A DNA stretch of 64,000 bases from Rotaria sp. Silwood1 (taxonomy: Eukaryota; Rotifera; Eurotatoria; Philodinida; Philodinidae): the NCBI GenBank assembly GCA_905250075.1, contig CAJNOP010000002.1, positions 129,867 through 193,866 of the forward strand, read 5' to 3'. Made by a program: the position numbers and the translations under genes. The notes below the pieces were generated by a model, which ran no database searches, had not been told where the DNA came from, and saw only the letters and a program-made list of their open reading frames with translations. Position 1 is the first letter of the stretch; each line of letters starts with the position of its first letter. This document shows, in pieces, positions 1 through 13,919 of this stretch.

Positions 1-3000
1 GATCAAAGTACTCAGTAATACTAGTTTTTTTTTGTTGTTTTACCCTCTGACTTTGATGGTCCTAAAAGCACAGTTGTCGAATAAAAAGTATATTCGTTAG
101 GGTGATATATATATAAAATGCCTACAAAAAAAAAATTGACAAAGAGACGATATTCAGAGAAAACAAAGTAGACTACCTGCAGTAGAATGTTTCTGAAAAC
201 TCAGCATAAAATCTGATATCATTCAAATTGATAATCACTGTTGAATCAGATGAACCGTGATATAATAACTAATCTAAGATGCGATTGAACTCATTTACAT
301 ATGAAACAATTTTGTTTAAAATATTTGAGAGAAAGATTCGATATTTTCTTTTCTTCTTACTTGAAAAGATTCGTGTTTAAGAGAGAGTTCGCCACAAAAC
401 CGGTGATGTCGGATGTCAAAAAAGTTTAAATTTTGAATTCTATTCAAATATGTAAAACCTGAATATTATTGATAGAGGAGAGTAACAATTTAAAGAATTC
501 AATTATTTTTTGACGAAGTTGCTTTTGACTTCAATGAGTTTATTAATAATCATAAAGTAAAAACCAATATCAATATCATACCTATTGAATATTAAGTTTA
601 TTTTAAAATAAGTATCGATAAGGAAAATAAATTGGTGAAATGGTAAAATATACCTTTTTTTTCTAATAGTTTCGAAAACGATACGTTCATGTGTTTTAGT
701 TGGGTGTCGTCATTTTTAACATACATTATAAAACAAATTAGAAGACAGAAAACTTCAAAGAACCTACTATCATCTTTAAAAAAATTCGGAAGCCGCTTAT
801 ATTCTGTAAGAGATATTTACTTTTACATTCCAAACGAAATTTTGAGTAAATTACGAATCCTTCTTGAAATAGTTACTCTTTGCTAACTATTAATAATTAT
901 ATCCTCGAATAGGTAGTGACTGAAGTTGATCATTGTTAACCATTGCTTTTTCGTGAACAATATCCATGACCTAGCATTATAGAGACATGCATATTGCTGC
1001 GTGTACTCTACTTTAAATGAACTTCCTTGCACAAGAATGATATTTCCTTGGTTGTATTCATTCATGGTTTACTTTTGATAAGGTTAGTCTCCCTCAACAA
1101 AGTCCGTAGTTTAAAGATAAGAGAAGTCAAGTGTCGACGTCTTTCAAAAGTAGTATACGAAGCATTAGACAAAAAAGAGTAAACGATATTACATAGACAC
1201 TTTAGTTGAAACTCGATAGTAACACACCATTGAAATTTTCACGACTATGTTGGTGAAAATGGTTTGAATCAGAGTGAGAAACGAATGAGAAAATCTTCAA
1301 TCGATTCGATTCGATTCGATTCAACTTTCACTAAAAGTAGAAATAATGCTACTGTTCTCGTACACCATATCTGACATACATCTTCTGCTTGTTTCTTCGT
1401 TAGATATCTATTCTATTGTTTTCCTCAACTCGTGTATACGTGGTATTTCCTTACATATTTTATGATCATTTAGTTCTGTAATACCAGCCGTGTGTAAGAA
1501 AGCAGATTTTACAGAATAAAATTGCTCGTAAAGCTTCTACGCCGACCGTTCCTAGAAATAAAGCTGTACTTAATTCTTGAACGGTCGAATTTTCACAACA
1601 TGAGTGCATATCGCAAAACTGGACCAGCAAGAACCAACCGCTACGAAAATTAACCAAAACATTTTACAATAAAATCATAGAAGATCATTTTCATTATAAT
1701 CCTTCACTCAAACGCAACAACCAAAACATTCAAAAAAGAATAAATGCGTAGGCATAATAAAAAACAGTATCGACATAAACAGATCAACATGTCGCTTTAC
1801 TTATACATGTCTATCGTTAAGAATCAATATACTATTTTTATTATGAAATTTATTAAGACAAAAGTCTATCTATACAGTTGTCATTAAATATGGATCAAGA
1901 GTGTTACTTATCGAAGAATCATTAGATTATATCATACATATTCGTTACTTAATTACACGTTCCTAGTTAACAAATGCGTTTACAACAGTTAGAGGAAGTT
2001 ACTTACAACTTCTGAATTGGTGTTGTGTTCTCTTGTATGTGTTGTTCCTGTAAACCAATCATCACTAACGTGTCATATTATTACATGATCGCACGAATAA
2101 AAAGCCGAATAAGGAGTCTCAAACTTGATTCGATTTCACTTGACTGAAGAAATTTTCCATCCGATTCGATTTACTTTCTCAAAAAGTCCATTCGGATTCG
2201 ATTCGACTGAGACGCATCAAATCGAATCGAATCATTCGTCTATTCGATTCGGTTTCGCGCTCTGGTTTGAATAGTAATTCATAGTCATCTCAAAGCCATA
2301 CGCATAGCGCAAAAATGATCGGATAATAGAAAAAAACGAAAGCAATAACGAAATCAAGATCAATGGTTGAAAAATCGGTGTCAGTTAGTTTTCTGCATCT
2401 CAATCCTATGATATCATATACGTTTCACATAATTACTTTATTTCCTTTTTGTTTCATTCTATTCATCATCTTAAATTATGCAAGAGACTCTGATCGAACT
2501 ATCATGATAACGTAATAAGAAACACGAAAAAAGGTATAAAATTGTTGATATTAAACCGCTGAAATGTGGATGTGAATGGGAAGTTTTGAATCATTCAAAA
2601 ATCTGTGAAGGTGACGGAGAACAACTTCCCGTACATATCGATACGTCAATGTGAGGAAAATGACTGCAGACCAAACAAGAATACCTTACCGTATCAAAAG
2701 AGCCTCACGGTAGTGTATCTAGGCGAGAATAAAACCTTTGAAAACTTAGCAAATAGTCAAAGCGATGGAAAAAACAGCAAAGATGCTTAACGAAGAGAGC
2801 AGAATGCTTGATACTGCATAAAGCTGGATTACAAGAAGTACAAATTTTTATGTCTGATAATAAGATAAGAACGGAAAGACCAAAATCCTCCAACTACAAA
2901 AACATAACACGAGATAGAATAGATGTCTTCTCGGAAGAAACCATTTCGTTATTGAAATCGTCTAAAGTCTTGAGTCATATAGACCCGTAACAGACAAGCA

Positions 3001-4636
3001 TAGACATCGTATTCAGATGAATGTATGAAAAAATGGTGAAAAGCTTGACGCAAAACGACACTAATAAGATGTAGGCACGATTTCGTCAGTATGAACAGCA
3101 AAGACTTAACTATCAAACTCTATGAAGAACAGACAGGTTTACAACCTTCGTTGAAGAAACCATTTCATAAGTGTCAACGCCAAAAGTTAATTATTAGTAT
3201 GAGATTCGTATTACAGACTATTGATATCCATGTCTAAAAAAGCTTCGCATCAGGAAGAGATATGCACCAGCGAGTATCGATAGCATTTGCTTGCCGAACA
3301 CTTTTTATTTGAATGACCGGAGAAAACTCTATGCTACATATTCGTTGAGAAATACACAACAGTTCGTCCAACTGATTGAAACAAGCTCGGACTTGCATTT
3401 TTCTGCAGTACAGAGTGGCTGATAACCTAAACGCAAGGACTCGTTCATTTCATAAGGGTTAGACGATGGATGTGAGGTATGGGGATGTAATTGCGTGTGC
3501 GGGTCTTTTCTACATTCACCATCTACATTCTCGATTTTTTCCAAATCTCCAGTAAGAAATATTTCACACAGATTGCTATGATTAGTAGATATCGTCGTAT
3601 GGAAGTTTCCCCTGTGTCGTGACTGATATTGATGTTGTCATGAGTAGAGAACAGCGAGCTCTACTAAAACATTGGCTTGCTGATGTAGTGAGAATGGATT
3701 AGAAAGAAACCATTCACTATTGGATATCGTAATTCTTTTCTTATCGCGACAACATCAATAAAAGTCACAAGAAAGAAGAAACCTTCTCTCATGATTCTAT
3801 TCACGAATGAAAACAGATTTTATCTCACAAACATGCTGAAGAAAAACCTACCTTTAAAAAGCAACAGCTAATATCAACAGTATACACCTTCGATAGACGT
3901 TGATTCTTCATAAAAAGTATGTATCAGGTAGAACACTATTTAAGATGTGAAAGAAAGGTTTTTACCTTAAAAACATATTTCTTTTGCTTACGTTAACAAG
4001 TAAAAATTCAATTTATCATTCTAATTTAAAGTGTAAGAGTGCACATTTTTCTATAGAAAATAGATAAATGCTAGGGCTATAATGTGAAAAGAAATTAGCT
4101 CACGAAACCCTTTAGTAACCGAGTTCCAAGAATTTTAGTGATACAAGCTACATCAACACAAATTCACGAGTATCTCTCGTTGGAAAATTTTCTTTTTCCA
4201 GAATTTTTTTTCGAAGCGCTGGTGGTCTTATTTTTTGTTTCCCCTCAGCTGCCGGTTATCCACAGATGTAGCTTCTGGTGTTTAAAAATCGTGGGTGTGT
4301 GGGAACGGTTGTAGAGATAAGAAATTTGATAAGCAGTGTGCTCGCGTTAAAAGTCACATTTAACGCGTGTAGATGGCGTTAAAGGTAAATTAATTATGTT
4401 AATGTTATTGTCCCCAAAAAGTTGATCTCGGTGTGAGTGGCATCGATGGGAGTAGCATATTAGTGGATTAGGTTGTATGGCAAATCTACACCTACACGCC
4501 GTGTCAGTGCTAGTCTGCATGTGATTGTTGGTGACCTTGTGGTTCTTCTCTTCACGTATAAGACAAATGTTAGACGCGTACAGCTTTTTTCGATAACGAT
4601 GATGATAATGGTTCGTTTTCTTTTCGTTAATTGTAG
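1..4636. other. Non-coding stretch upstream of the NHL gene
   Basis: I can support no gene here. Short open frames (for example 2605-2790 plus and 3329-3544 minus) are interrupted and resemble no family I recognise. TTCGA-type short tandem tracts lie at about 1300-1325 and 2100-2250. The region must contain the missing first exon of the NHL gene, but I could not find a convincing signal-peptide exon with a phase-1 donor. Decayed transposon sequence is plausible at 2.5-3.9 kb, where base composition is less AT-biased, but nothing diagnostic is visible. Confidence 0.5.
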
Positions 4637-5550
4637 TGATCTCTAATGTTCCAGTCAATGCTCAATGGTCACAGAACGGGGTGACTGTTGCTGGAGGCCA
4701 CGGACATGGCGATAACTCCAATCAACTCAACTATCCTTGGGGTCTCTTCATTGATGATGATCAAACGGTGGTCATTGCTGACTGGGGAAATCATCGTATC
4801 ATCCAGTGGAAGATAGGTGATAAGAATGGACAAATACTAGCTGGTGGCCATGGCCGAGGAAAACAATTGGATCAATTGGATGGTCCAAGCGATGTGTTGA
4901 TCGATAAAGAGACAAATAGTCTCATTATTTGTGATCGAGGAAATCGACGAGTTCTACTATGGTCTCGTCGTAGTGGTACAACTCAAGGAAAAATCCTCCT
5001 CGACAATATCCATTGCCGAGGATTAGCCATGGACGATCAGAGATATCTCTACATCTCTGACGAGGAGAAGAATGAAGTAAGACGATATAAAATAGAAGAC
5101 AAAAATGGAACTATCGTGGCTGGTGGTAATGGACAAGGTGATGGTCTCAATCAACTCAGCTCCCCAACCTATCTGTTTGTTGATCGACAACGGGCCGTTT
5201 ATGTATCGGACTATCGAAATCATCGTGTGATGAAGTGGAATAATGGTGCAACAGAAGGAATTGTCGTCGCTGGTGGTCAAGGCTCTGGAAAGACTCTAAC
5301 ACAATTGTGTTGTCCTGGCGGAATCTTCATTGATACGTTGGGTACCATGTATATTGCAGACTCAGGGAATTATCGAGTGATGCGTTGGCCTAACGGAGCG
5401 AAGCAAGGCACTGTCATAGCGGGTGAAAATGGTGATGGAGAAGGAGCAAATCAGTTGAGCCGTCCCGATGGTTTGTCCTTCGACCAATATGGCCATTTCT
5501 ATGTTGTCGATTATTGGAATGATCGAGTTCAACGATTTTCGATTGAATAG
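4637..5550 (+). CDS. NHL-repeat beta-propeller protein (last exon)
   Basis: The exon encodes about 304 residues made almost entirely of NHL repeats, which fold into a beta-propeller used for protein or ligand binding. Six repeats can be read from the recurring signature A/SD-x-x-N-x-R-V/I-x-x-W: ADWGNHRIIQW, CDRGNRRVLLW, SDEEKNEVRRY, SDYRNHRVMKW, ADSGNYRVMRW and VDYWNDRVQRF. They alternate with glycine-rich V/LAGGxGxG linkers. The frame opens directly after a 3' splice acceptor (ttaattgtag) and the first in-frame codon is GTG, not ATG, so a 5' exon, probably with a signal peptide, must lie upstream. The sequence is richer in G+C than the neighbouring core genes. Such NHL-only proteins form large families in bdelloid rotifers; the specific ligand is unknown. 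Confidence 0.85.
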
Positions 5551-8500
5551 ACTCATTGCGATAGTTCTTTTTTAGTTCTTCCTGTCAAATAAATCACGAT
5601 GAATCAAAAACAAACGGCTATTCAAAGAAAGAAATGAATTTCATTCCTATATTATTCATTTGTGCGATCAGGAACTACTCTAGGAGTTCCATGACGGAGC
5701 AAAGACTACCTATACACGAAGCAGAATCTGATACACATTATATATATATAAATCCATAATACCCGGTCGTACGCCACGGACGCCAAGATAGGTCGTTGCT
5801 GAGTTTTTAGAGTCTACCCGGAAGGCTGCATTTTAACGTGGATCTCACAAGAACTATATCAGTCAGATTACTCTAATAAGAACCCCTTACACTTCTTTAC
5901 CTTTGTTTGATCTCACCCTTCATACGACACTCTCATACTCAAAACAAGTTCACTCACTTGATTTATGTTGCGGTATGTTAGATCAATGATTGAAAGAAAA
6001 AAAGAGAAACCATCAATTTACGATAGAAAAGCGACAGAAAAGGTATTCATTTCACTGTTATCGATAACTTGAATAACTAAAACCAATAAAAAACAATTAA
6101 AAATAAAAAAAAAGAGCGTGGGTGGGTGCAGACGTTAGTTTTCTTTCGCCCACACGCCAACCTTTTTGTTTTTACATGAAATGGTTCTTTAAATTATCTA
6201 GAACTTTTGATGGTTCAGTAATAATGGAATGGAACCTTAAAAAGTTCAGCGTCTCCGCTAAAACTCTAAATGGTTCTTCACGGCCTATTTTTTTAAGACA
6301 GCACTGATTTTAGCCTGATCAAGACAAAAATTACTCGCACATATGCATCTTTCCACTTTAGCTTTTTATGTAGAAAGTCTGTTGTCATACTTATTGATTG
6401 CTCAAGTAATATTAGTTGTTCACTCTACTCTATTTCGATTTATTAATGTGAGAGTTTCATCGAATTTTAATACTCTAACTGATCTGTGGATTCATTGTTT
6501 GAAGGCCAATGATTCTTATCGACATAAGTAGAAAACTGCTACTTATCCAAACCTCACTTCCATGTTCATTTAGAGCTACATATCAGATGGCTGAAATCCT
6601 CACTTGCTCGTAGGAACTATTATAGGCTCCGCCTTCACACTGTGTCTTTCGTCTTTCTTATCTTTTTTTTTTCTTTCTTTTACCTAGGTATGATATCATT
6701 CCTTTCTTTTGCGAGACGATCTCTTTCGTCAATGTGATGTCTTTCGATTGTAAATCATCTTCTCTTTGTTTTGTTCTTTTCTCTTTCTTTAGCTCTGGAC
6801 ATATATGATCTATATAGTTGATAGCGTTTTCTTTCGTCTAGTTCCTTCGTTATGTATGTTAGGTGCTATATGTGGATGTGTGTAAATGTGATGTATATTT
6901 ATATCAAATAAATGAAAGAAAATTTCTTTCATCTTTTTCCCATAATAGGAACTATAGTCATTTCATGTTCATTTTATCAAAGAGCTATAGTTCCTCTCAT
7001 AAACAATAAGAAAAAGAAGAAACTTAACAATGGCTGTAGATTCAAGAATGATAGTACAAATTCACATGTCATAATTTAACTCAGTGATGGTTTCGTTACA
7101 GCTTTCTACTATATGTTCATAAGGAACATTGGCCTTCAAACAATCAATTCACAAATTAATTAGACTATTAAAATTCGATGAAAATTTTATAGTAGTCAAT
7201 GGAAACAGAATAAAGTAAAAACTAACATTACGAGAACAATTAATAAGTGTGACAAGAAACTTTTGAAAAAAAAGCTAAGTTGGAAAGTAGCATATATGCG
7301 AGTAATCTTTTATATTGCGTATCCAAAAACTATGAAGCATTCTTTCATCAATAGTCCCAAGTAGACTTTAAAAAGAATACGATGGGTGCGGCGAGCGCTC
7401 GTAAATTTGGAATATATATTTTTTGTTCGTTCTGTTTCGATTTTAAGTCGCTAGAGACCCATTGAATTGCAAGCATTCAAAATCTTTATCATGTCGAACA
7501 TTCATATTAGATTGTTCAATACTCATCCAAGTGTCGAATACTTCAGAAAAGAAACATATCTCAAGCATAATATTGAGTGCTCCAGTAGAAGCAAGTCAAG
7601 CAAAATAACAGTTTCACGTGGTGAGGGTAATTTTGGTTGCGTAATATTTCTTCAAAAGTGATTTAAAAATGTTTCTTTCATTCAGTTACCTTAGTAGGAT
7701 GATTTATGTTTGACATATATTTTTCTTATTTTCGTAATTTTATAAGACATATTTAACACTAACTGATGAAAAATAACAGGTAAGAGTGGAATCCGTAAGT
7801 GTTTTTGATGAAGAATACAGACATAACGACTTCGGCATTTTGAATATTTGAAAGCTTTTTTAATATTGACTTTATCCTGTATCACATAAATTGTTTATTT
7901 ATCAAATGGCATACCTATCAAGTAAGCCTCTTATATGGCATGTGAGACTCAAAAAAAATCATTTCTGTAGTTAGAGGCATGCGAAAAGTGCTTTTATCCG
8001 ATTGAAAAGCTTCTTTTTTATTTTCGAAAATTGTTAGCGAATGTTAAAATAACAATCTTGAAAATACTATCGTTTTAATAATTTAGAAGATAACCTCTAC
8101 AGAAAAACAATAGTTCATATGTAGCTTAGGCTTTCGACAAAGGTTAATCGTAAGGGCTCATGCTCGAATCTCCTACTCCATGTTCAATCGATAGTTTTCG
8201 AAGGCTTGAGAATGAGGCATCTATAAGAAAAAGTAATTTTTCTTTTGATTGAATTTTGATTCACTCCCTAGAAATTATTCAACTGGTCAAACCTCATTAT
8301 TAATCAATTTGAAACAAAGTCGCCAAATTTTCATTTTAAATGTTGCCATCTTTTATTCGAATATTTTTCATAATTGCTAATGTCCAGTGTCTACATCGAT
8401 CTAAATAAACCATAAATTACTGTTGATTAAAGCAACAATGGGGTGTTCCGAATAATTATTGATGTTGCCCAAAAGTCTTTCTCCTTTGCTTACATTTATG

Positions 8501-8800
8501 GTATAGTGAGTGGTTAGCAGTTGGGGAAAATATAATCGTTGATTGTTATTCTTGATAATTAGTCGCTATTCTTTGATTTTTTTTTCTCATCTTTAACCCT
8601 ATTTGTGCCGATACAGGCACTCATCCTATCGTAATTAACATATGTGCACATCGTAATTTCTCCCTCTTATGCACATGAATGATTACAATACAAACACCTC
8701 CATTGTGAGTAATTATTTAGTCAATTAGTATACGAGTGTGAATAGATGGTTGACAAAAATAATTTATTTTAATTAATTCAAATAGACAAGAATTTCAACA
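5551..8800. other. Intergenic region with a foldback repeat
   Basis: No coding sequence is supported between the NHL gene and the GPCR gene. The main structure is the long inverted repeat at 6331-7307, listed separately. Short open frames at 6122-6307, 6343-6531, 7467-7661 and 7691-7885 look random or lie within the repeat arms. Confidence 0.5.
6331..7307. repeat. Long inverted repeat (foldback/MITE-like element)
   Basis: Bases 6331-6545 and 7090-7307 are diverged reverse complements over about 215 bp. Examples are TTACTCGCACATATGC on the left against GATTACTCGCATATATGC when the right arm is reverse-complemented, and the shared block GATTGTTTGAAGGCCAATG. The loop of about 540 bp contains a smaller pair built on AGGAACTATAGT / AGCTATAGTTCCT (6948-6998). 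No transposase is present, so this is a non-autonomous foldback element or an old inverted duplication. No clear target-site duplication was found. Confidence 0.75.
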
Positions 8801-11800
8801 ATGNNNNNNNNNNNNNNNNNNNNNNNNNNNNNNNNNNNNNNNNNNNNNNNNNNNNNNNNNNNNNNNNNNNNNNNNNNNNNNNNNNNNNNNNNNNNNNNNN
8901 NNNTATTTACACTTATACTTAACTTTGGTTCACATCCAACTTTTTCTCAACGTGCATTCACACATACGTTATTATTTCTTCTACGTCCTTTAGCTGATTT
9001 TAGTTCGAATACAGCAACATGGTTAATTGTTTGTTTCACTCTTGAACGTACACTAGCTGTAGCAAAACCTATTTATGCTAAGCGCACATGTTCAGTACGA
9101 CGATCACGTCATGTCATATGTACATTATTAATAATATGTTTTTTAATAACACTACCAACTTATTTTGAAAATAATTTCATACATAATGTAAATGTTATTG
9201 AAAATGAGAATGTTACTGTTGACATAAAACAAAAAGAAGTTTTTATTACATTACATCGTTTATATTTAGTGTTTATTTGTGTTGTTATTATATGGATACC
9301 ACTTATTTTACTTTGTATCTGTAACTCAATTCTAATATGGTGAGTTAAAAAGAAAACCAAAGAAATTCTATCTTTCTTTTTTTTTTTAAATAAACATTTT
9401 TAAAAGCTCAACAAGACTTCTTTCTGGACATAAAACTCTTGATGAAAAAGATTACTACAGCTGCATATTGTAAAGGATAGCATGTCTTAGTACTTCAATT
9501 TTACGTATCTATTGTAGCTGTAATATATTCTAAAGAGATTTCCTAAGTAGAAAAGTGTAAAACTGATGACTTTGTTTTTAATTTCAACATTTACTGAATT
9601 TGCGAAAGCATTAGTATTTAACTGGAAAAAATATTCATTGACTAGTCTTCAATACTGCACTGACATATGTTAATCGTTTTTTTTCTGCTTTATGCATAAG
9701 GGGTATGCAGTATCATTTTACTGAACACCGACGTCACTAATTCAGTGCACACTAGCACTACTGTTCACTGAAGCATTTCAACATGTCGCTACAAAAAAGG
9801 ACATGTTTTCATAAAACTAGTGTCTCAATGTTACGGCGAACATAGATTCTAGTGTAATCAGAGTCCTATTGGACTCTGTATTAGTGACTCACTGTCCATA
9901 TTTATACCAACACTGCACATCCCTATCTATACAAAAAGATACATTTGAAATGTTGAAAGCATGAGAATCAAGGTTTTTAAAACTTTCTTAGTCTTATAAA
10001 ATGACATTCACTTGTTGAAAATAGAATGTTGATACTCTTGAAGTTTTATTCGTATCTAATTTTAATACAAGTTTATATGAACATGATATTTTTTAGGAAA
10101 AATCTATGATATCAAAAAACAGGTTATCTGAAACTTTTCTGAGCATCGTTTTGTTCTTTTAATCTCTTCTATAGATATAACAGGAAAAATGATCCATAAA
10201 AAAGAAAATTACGTTACAGAATAATTTGTATACTTTTCTAAATATTTGAAAATGACTCTCGGAAACTTGATGCATCTGATAGGTATATTTACTAATTAAG
10301 CTCTTGTTTTATATCATACCGACACAAAAGTTTAACTATTAACAACACTGAATATATATATATAAACTTTGCACTTCATGATAATTTTCAGTTGTTACCT
10401 AGTAGAATAAAAACAAGAAACCAAAACGAACTTTATGAAATTATATTAAAGCAGATCACATAGAGTAAATTTTTAGGAATCGTTTGTTTGAGAGTCAATA
10501 GTTGTGATATTTAGTTCTTATAGGGTCTCCATTAATGGGGAAACAGCTTACTTCAAGACTTCATCAGTCTCTAAGAAGTCAAGTCTCTGCTGTTTCGCCC
10601 TCGGTTGCAGTTCTATGTTTGAGTTATCGAATAAAAATTTAAAGTAATTAACTCATGAAAATATACTCTACATATAGTTGTTTGAATTTCAATAAATTTC
10701 TTTCAGGAAATAGAAAATCAGTCCATTTGAATGAACTGAAGCAGAGATATTACGATTTTTTAAATTGTAGTATTATTTATGACCTAGCTTACATACTAAA
10801 AATATCCTTTCTATGTATTTTTTATTCTAATAAAATAATCATCGAATGTTCTTGTGAGTGACCATTATGTCAGACTTGTTTATAATAGTTGCAATATTAA
10901 CAATCATGCATATTTCACTCTTTTCCTCAGGTATAAAGTTCTTGTAATACTATCTGCGAAATAAAAACGAGATTTCTAAAATAGCAATTCTATAATTAGA
11001 AAATAACTATTCATAGAGTTTTTTTATCAAAACAAAGTCAACTTTGTTTAAACTAAACAATCTCAGATGAAGATATACTTCAACTTGACTGTCAAAATTT
11101 TTGTTTTCTTTAAACAAAAAAAAAAGGTATGTTCATCATTCTCGTCGTTTTAATGATCGTCTACAATTAACAACTGTCTACAATACATATTCGAATTCAT
11201 CATTATTACCACTAAATAAATCTGACTATTCGACAAATAATTATCATAAAACATCATTTTCATGTCCATCAAATATTCAATTAAAAAATTCCTATTCATT
11301 TTCTTTACGTCGTCATAGTCGTTCTTTTGTTCAAAAACGCAAAGTAACAATTGTATTAATATTTTGTTTATTTGTTGCATTATTATTATGGACACCTCAA
11401 AGTTTATCATTAACATATGAAACATTAATTGAAAGTTATTCAGATATGTCATCTGAACGTCGAATTATATTACTTATATTTAATAATTTTGCAAATTTAT
11501 TTCTGTGTATAAATGCTTCAATTGATTTTATACTTTATTGTTTTTTATCAGAAAAATTTGCTCGTACATGTCGACAAATGATCTGTTGTCCATGTTCAAA
11601 TCATGAAGTAAATTCTGGTCAACGTTCACGTATAATGTCACTTGATCGTACATCATTTATTGTAACAAATCTATCAAATAATATTTGTCAACAACAACAA
11701 TTAACAAATAATAGAATAAATAATTATGATACAACCTTATACCCTATTTATCATCATTCATTAATCAATCAAACAAATAAAAAATCGAAAATGAACTTAA

Positions 11801-11892
11801 TTCAAACATTAAGAGCAAATAATAAAATTGATCAACAAGTTTTTTACCACTCATCATTAATAAACAAGAAGACAAAAAGATTAACTATTTAA
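8801..11892 (+). CDS. Rhodopsin-like (class A) G-protein-coupled receptor, gap-interrupted
   Basis: This is a seven-helix receptor, presumably at the plasma membrane. Visible exons are 8906-9339 and 11127-11892, joined by a 1787-bp intron (GTGAGT donor; phase 2, the split codon giving Trp). Exon 1 carries helix 3 ending FTLERTLAV (an ER variant of the DRY motif), helix 4, an Asn-rich extracellular loop and helix 5. Exon 2 carries a long basic third loop, helix 6 with LLWTPQ in place of CWxP, and helix 7 with NASIDFILY, an NPxxY-like motif, followed by a Cys-rich tail. Helices 1-2 fall in the gap, and an ATG immediately precedes it. The usual disulfide Cys at the top of helix 3 is not visible. 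It resembles peptide (FMRFamide-like) receptors of invertebrates; the ligand cannot be inferred. Confidence 0.82.
8804..8903. other. Assembly gap (100 N)
   Basis: There are exactly 100 N, a conventional placeholder, so the true length is unknown. It removes the 5' part of the GPCR coding region (transmembrane helices 1-2). Confidence 0.99.
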
Positions 11893-13919
11893 AAAAAGTA
11901 AAATCAATAAAAATTTTGTTTTATTTCATCAATCAACAGACAATTTATCATATACTGAAAATCATTCGACACATAATGAACTTAATGTTTCATAAAAGTC
12001 TTCAATTGATTTCAAATAGACAATCATATGTTGACATCAGTTTTAATGTTTAACTTTTATTTTGAAACGTTTATTGTTGTTAAGTATGTCTAATTAATAA
12101 ATTTGTGAACTCATTGATTGAAAATTCGCAAGTAAAAAATCTCAGATTTGTAGTCATTTTGAAATGTATGTATCAAAACTTATGGATCCTTCCATGTCAA
12201 AAATAGCTAAGAAATTAGAAAGTATGAGAGTAATTGTTAGTATGGTGCTCAGATTGAAGGTGATCGTAAGAGTATATCTTTAAGATAGAACGAATCGTTG
12301 TTGTCACCGTAGCTGAGGAAATACGAGTGTCAATAATATCACTACTATAACAGCATTCGAATATCTCCACTTCGGTTCGCTCGAATAGGCTGATGCTTGG
12401 TGAGTGATAGAAGCTGATTTGACGCTTTTTTGTTTACGTGGATAACGTGAACAAATTTGATGCGTTTCTCACGTAAGAAAAATACATATAAAGCATTTCA
12501 TAGAAAGCTTTCAGTTTTCATCTAAGAAAATCATCAGATGAAACCAAAGAAAATCTTATGAATGATATCATATTGATGCACACTGAGAAAGCTTTTTAAA
12601 CTAAGTAGTTTAAATACTGAAATTTGTGCCCCATAAGCAAAATGTACAATGGCGACCGTTTAAGCACTAAGTTTCTTGCAAAAACCATTGTTTCATGTTT
12701 GAAAAATTGCTCTATGTAAATTAATTTATTCTTTCCTTAATATCTGATTTCTTCCTTTTGTTTTACCTTGTTCTGTTCTTTCTACAGTGCAACGACTCAG
12801 ATGTACGTCGTCTAACATTGTATATGAATAAGAGGCATATGTAATCTCATGAAGTACCGAATACAGAAGCAACTTTTTAATCGTAAGTTTTGTCCTTAAA
12901 TATTTTTCTTATAAAGCTCATAAGACGCAATATATGTGAGTACAAATTTAATTACTTTCACTCGCTTTTGTGTTAAGTAGATGAGACGTTTTCAACACAT
13001 GCCTATCTTCAACAAGTACTAGAACGATGAAATTTATGAAATCAAATAATTTAAGCTTTACAATTAAATGGCTGACAAGATATCGAGCTTATCATTAGTA
13101 TTTATCATCAAAGCTAAAAAGAAAATGTTTCAAGAGGAATATTAAAGAAAGTCACTTTCGCTTATTATCAATTATGTAGGATAAACATTGTACCCAGCAT
13201 GGAACCGAAAGAATGCACCCTTTCGGAAGATCGAGTTTACGCTTTCAGACTTTGAGATTATTGTGCTACATAGCATGCGTCTGTGTGCTCAAATATAGAT
13301 AATCGCCCTTCTGAAAGACGAAGTTTGAGAGTGGAAAAAATGATGTAAGATTAATGCTGTGATGTCATTGCGACACAATTTCTTATAAAAGTACCATAGA
13401 CTTAAGTAAATAAGTTGTTGATAATCTATTCTATACTTAAAATTAAACAAAAATTCTTCTATTTTTTTCAAATAATAATTGTATTCGTAATGAAAACTAA
13501 TATGAAAATAAAAAACGTTCATTTAACTTCCATAAAACAAAATTTTATTATAATTTCTTTGAATAATAGAAAAAAATTACTTAAATAAAACTTGTAAATA
13601 TCCTCATAGTTCTTTAGCTAAACGTATTTCTTCTTTTTTTTACATTGCAATATTTTTTTAATATTATGTAAGGACTGTAAATCAGAAAGGTTGATTTCTC
13701 GTTTGAACACTATTCATCAGTGACATCCATTGATTACTGATTACCATTCGTTGTGCGACAGCTGCGCAATTGTATGCCTTTTCTTTTCAAAAAGAAAGAA
13801 TCAGTCTAAGTAGTCGAGTCAATAGGTCATGCTCTACTCTTCTTTTCATATTTACTTACTCTAACACACACAAAAAAAAAGAACGAATCTCTTCATATTC
13901 TTTTTACTTTATTAACAAC
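11893..13919. other. AT-rich intergenic region
   Basis: I see no gene between the GPCR and the myosin light chain gene. The minus-strand frame at 13289-13522 is low-complexity and unsupported. Confidence 0.5.

Noticed and set aside
1297..2250. ATTCG/TTCGA short tandem tracts considered as a satellite or replication signal
   Set aside because: The tracts are short, scattered and without regular spacing.
10520..10612. Imperfect hairpin GAAACAGC...GCTGTTTC in the GPCR intron as a possible microRNA or MITE
   Set aside because: Too many mismatches and no boundary signals.
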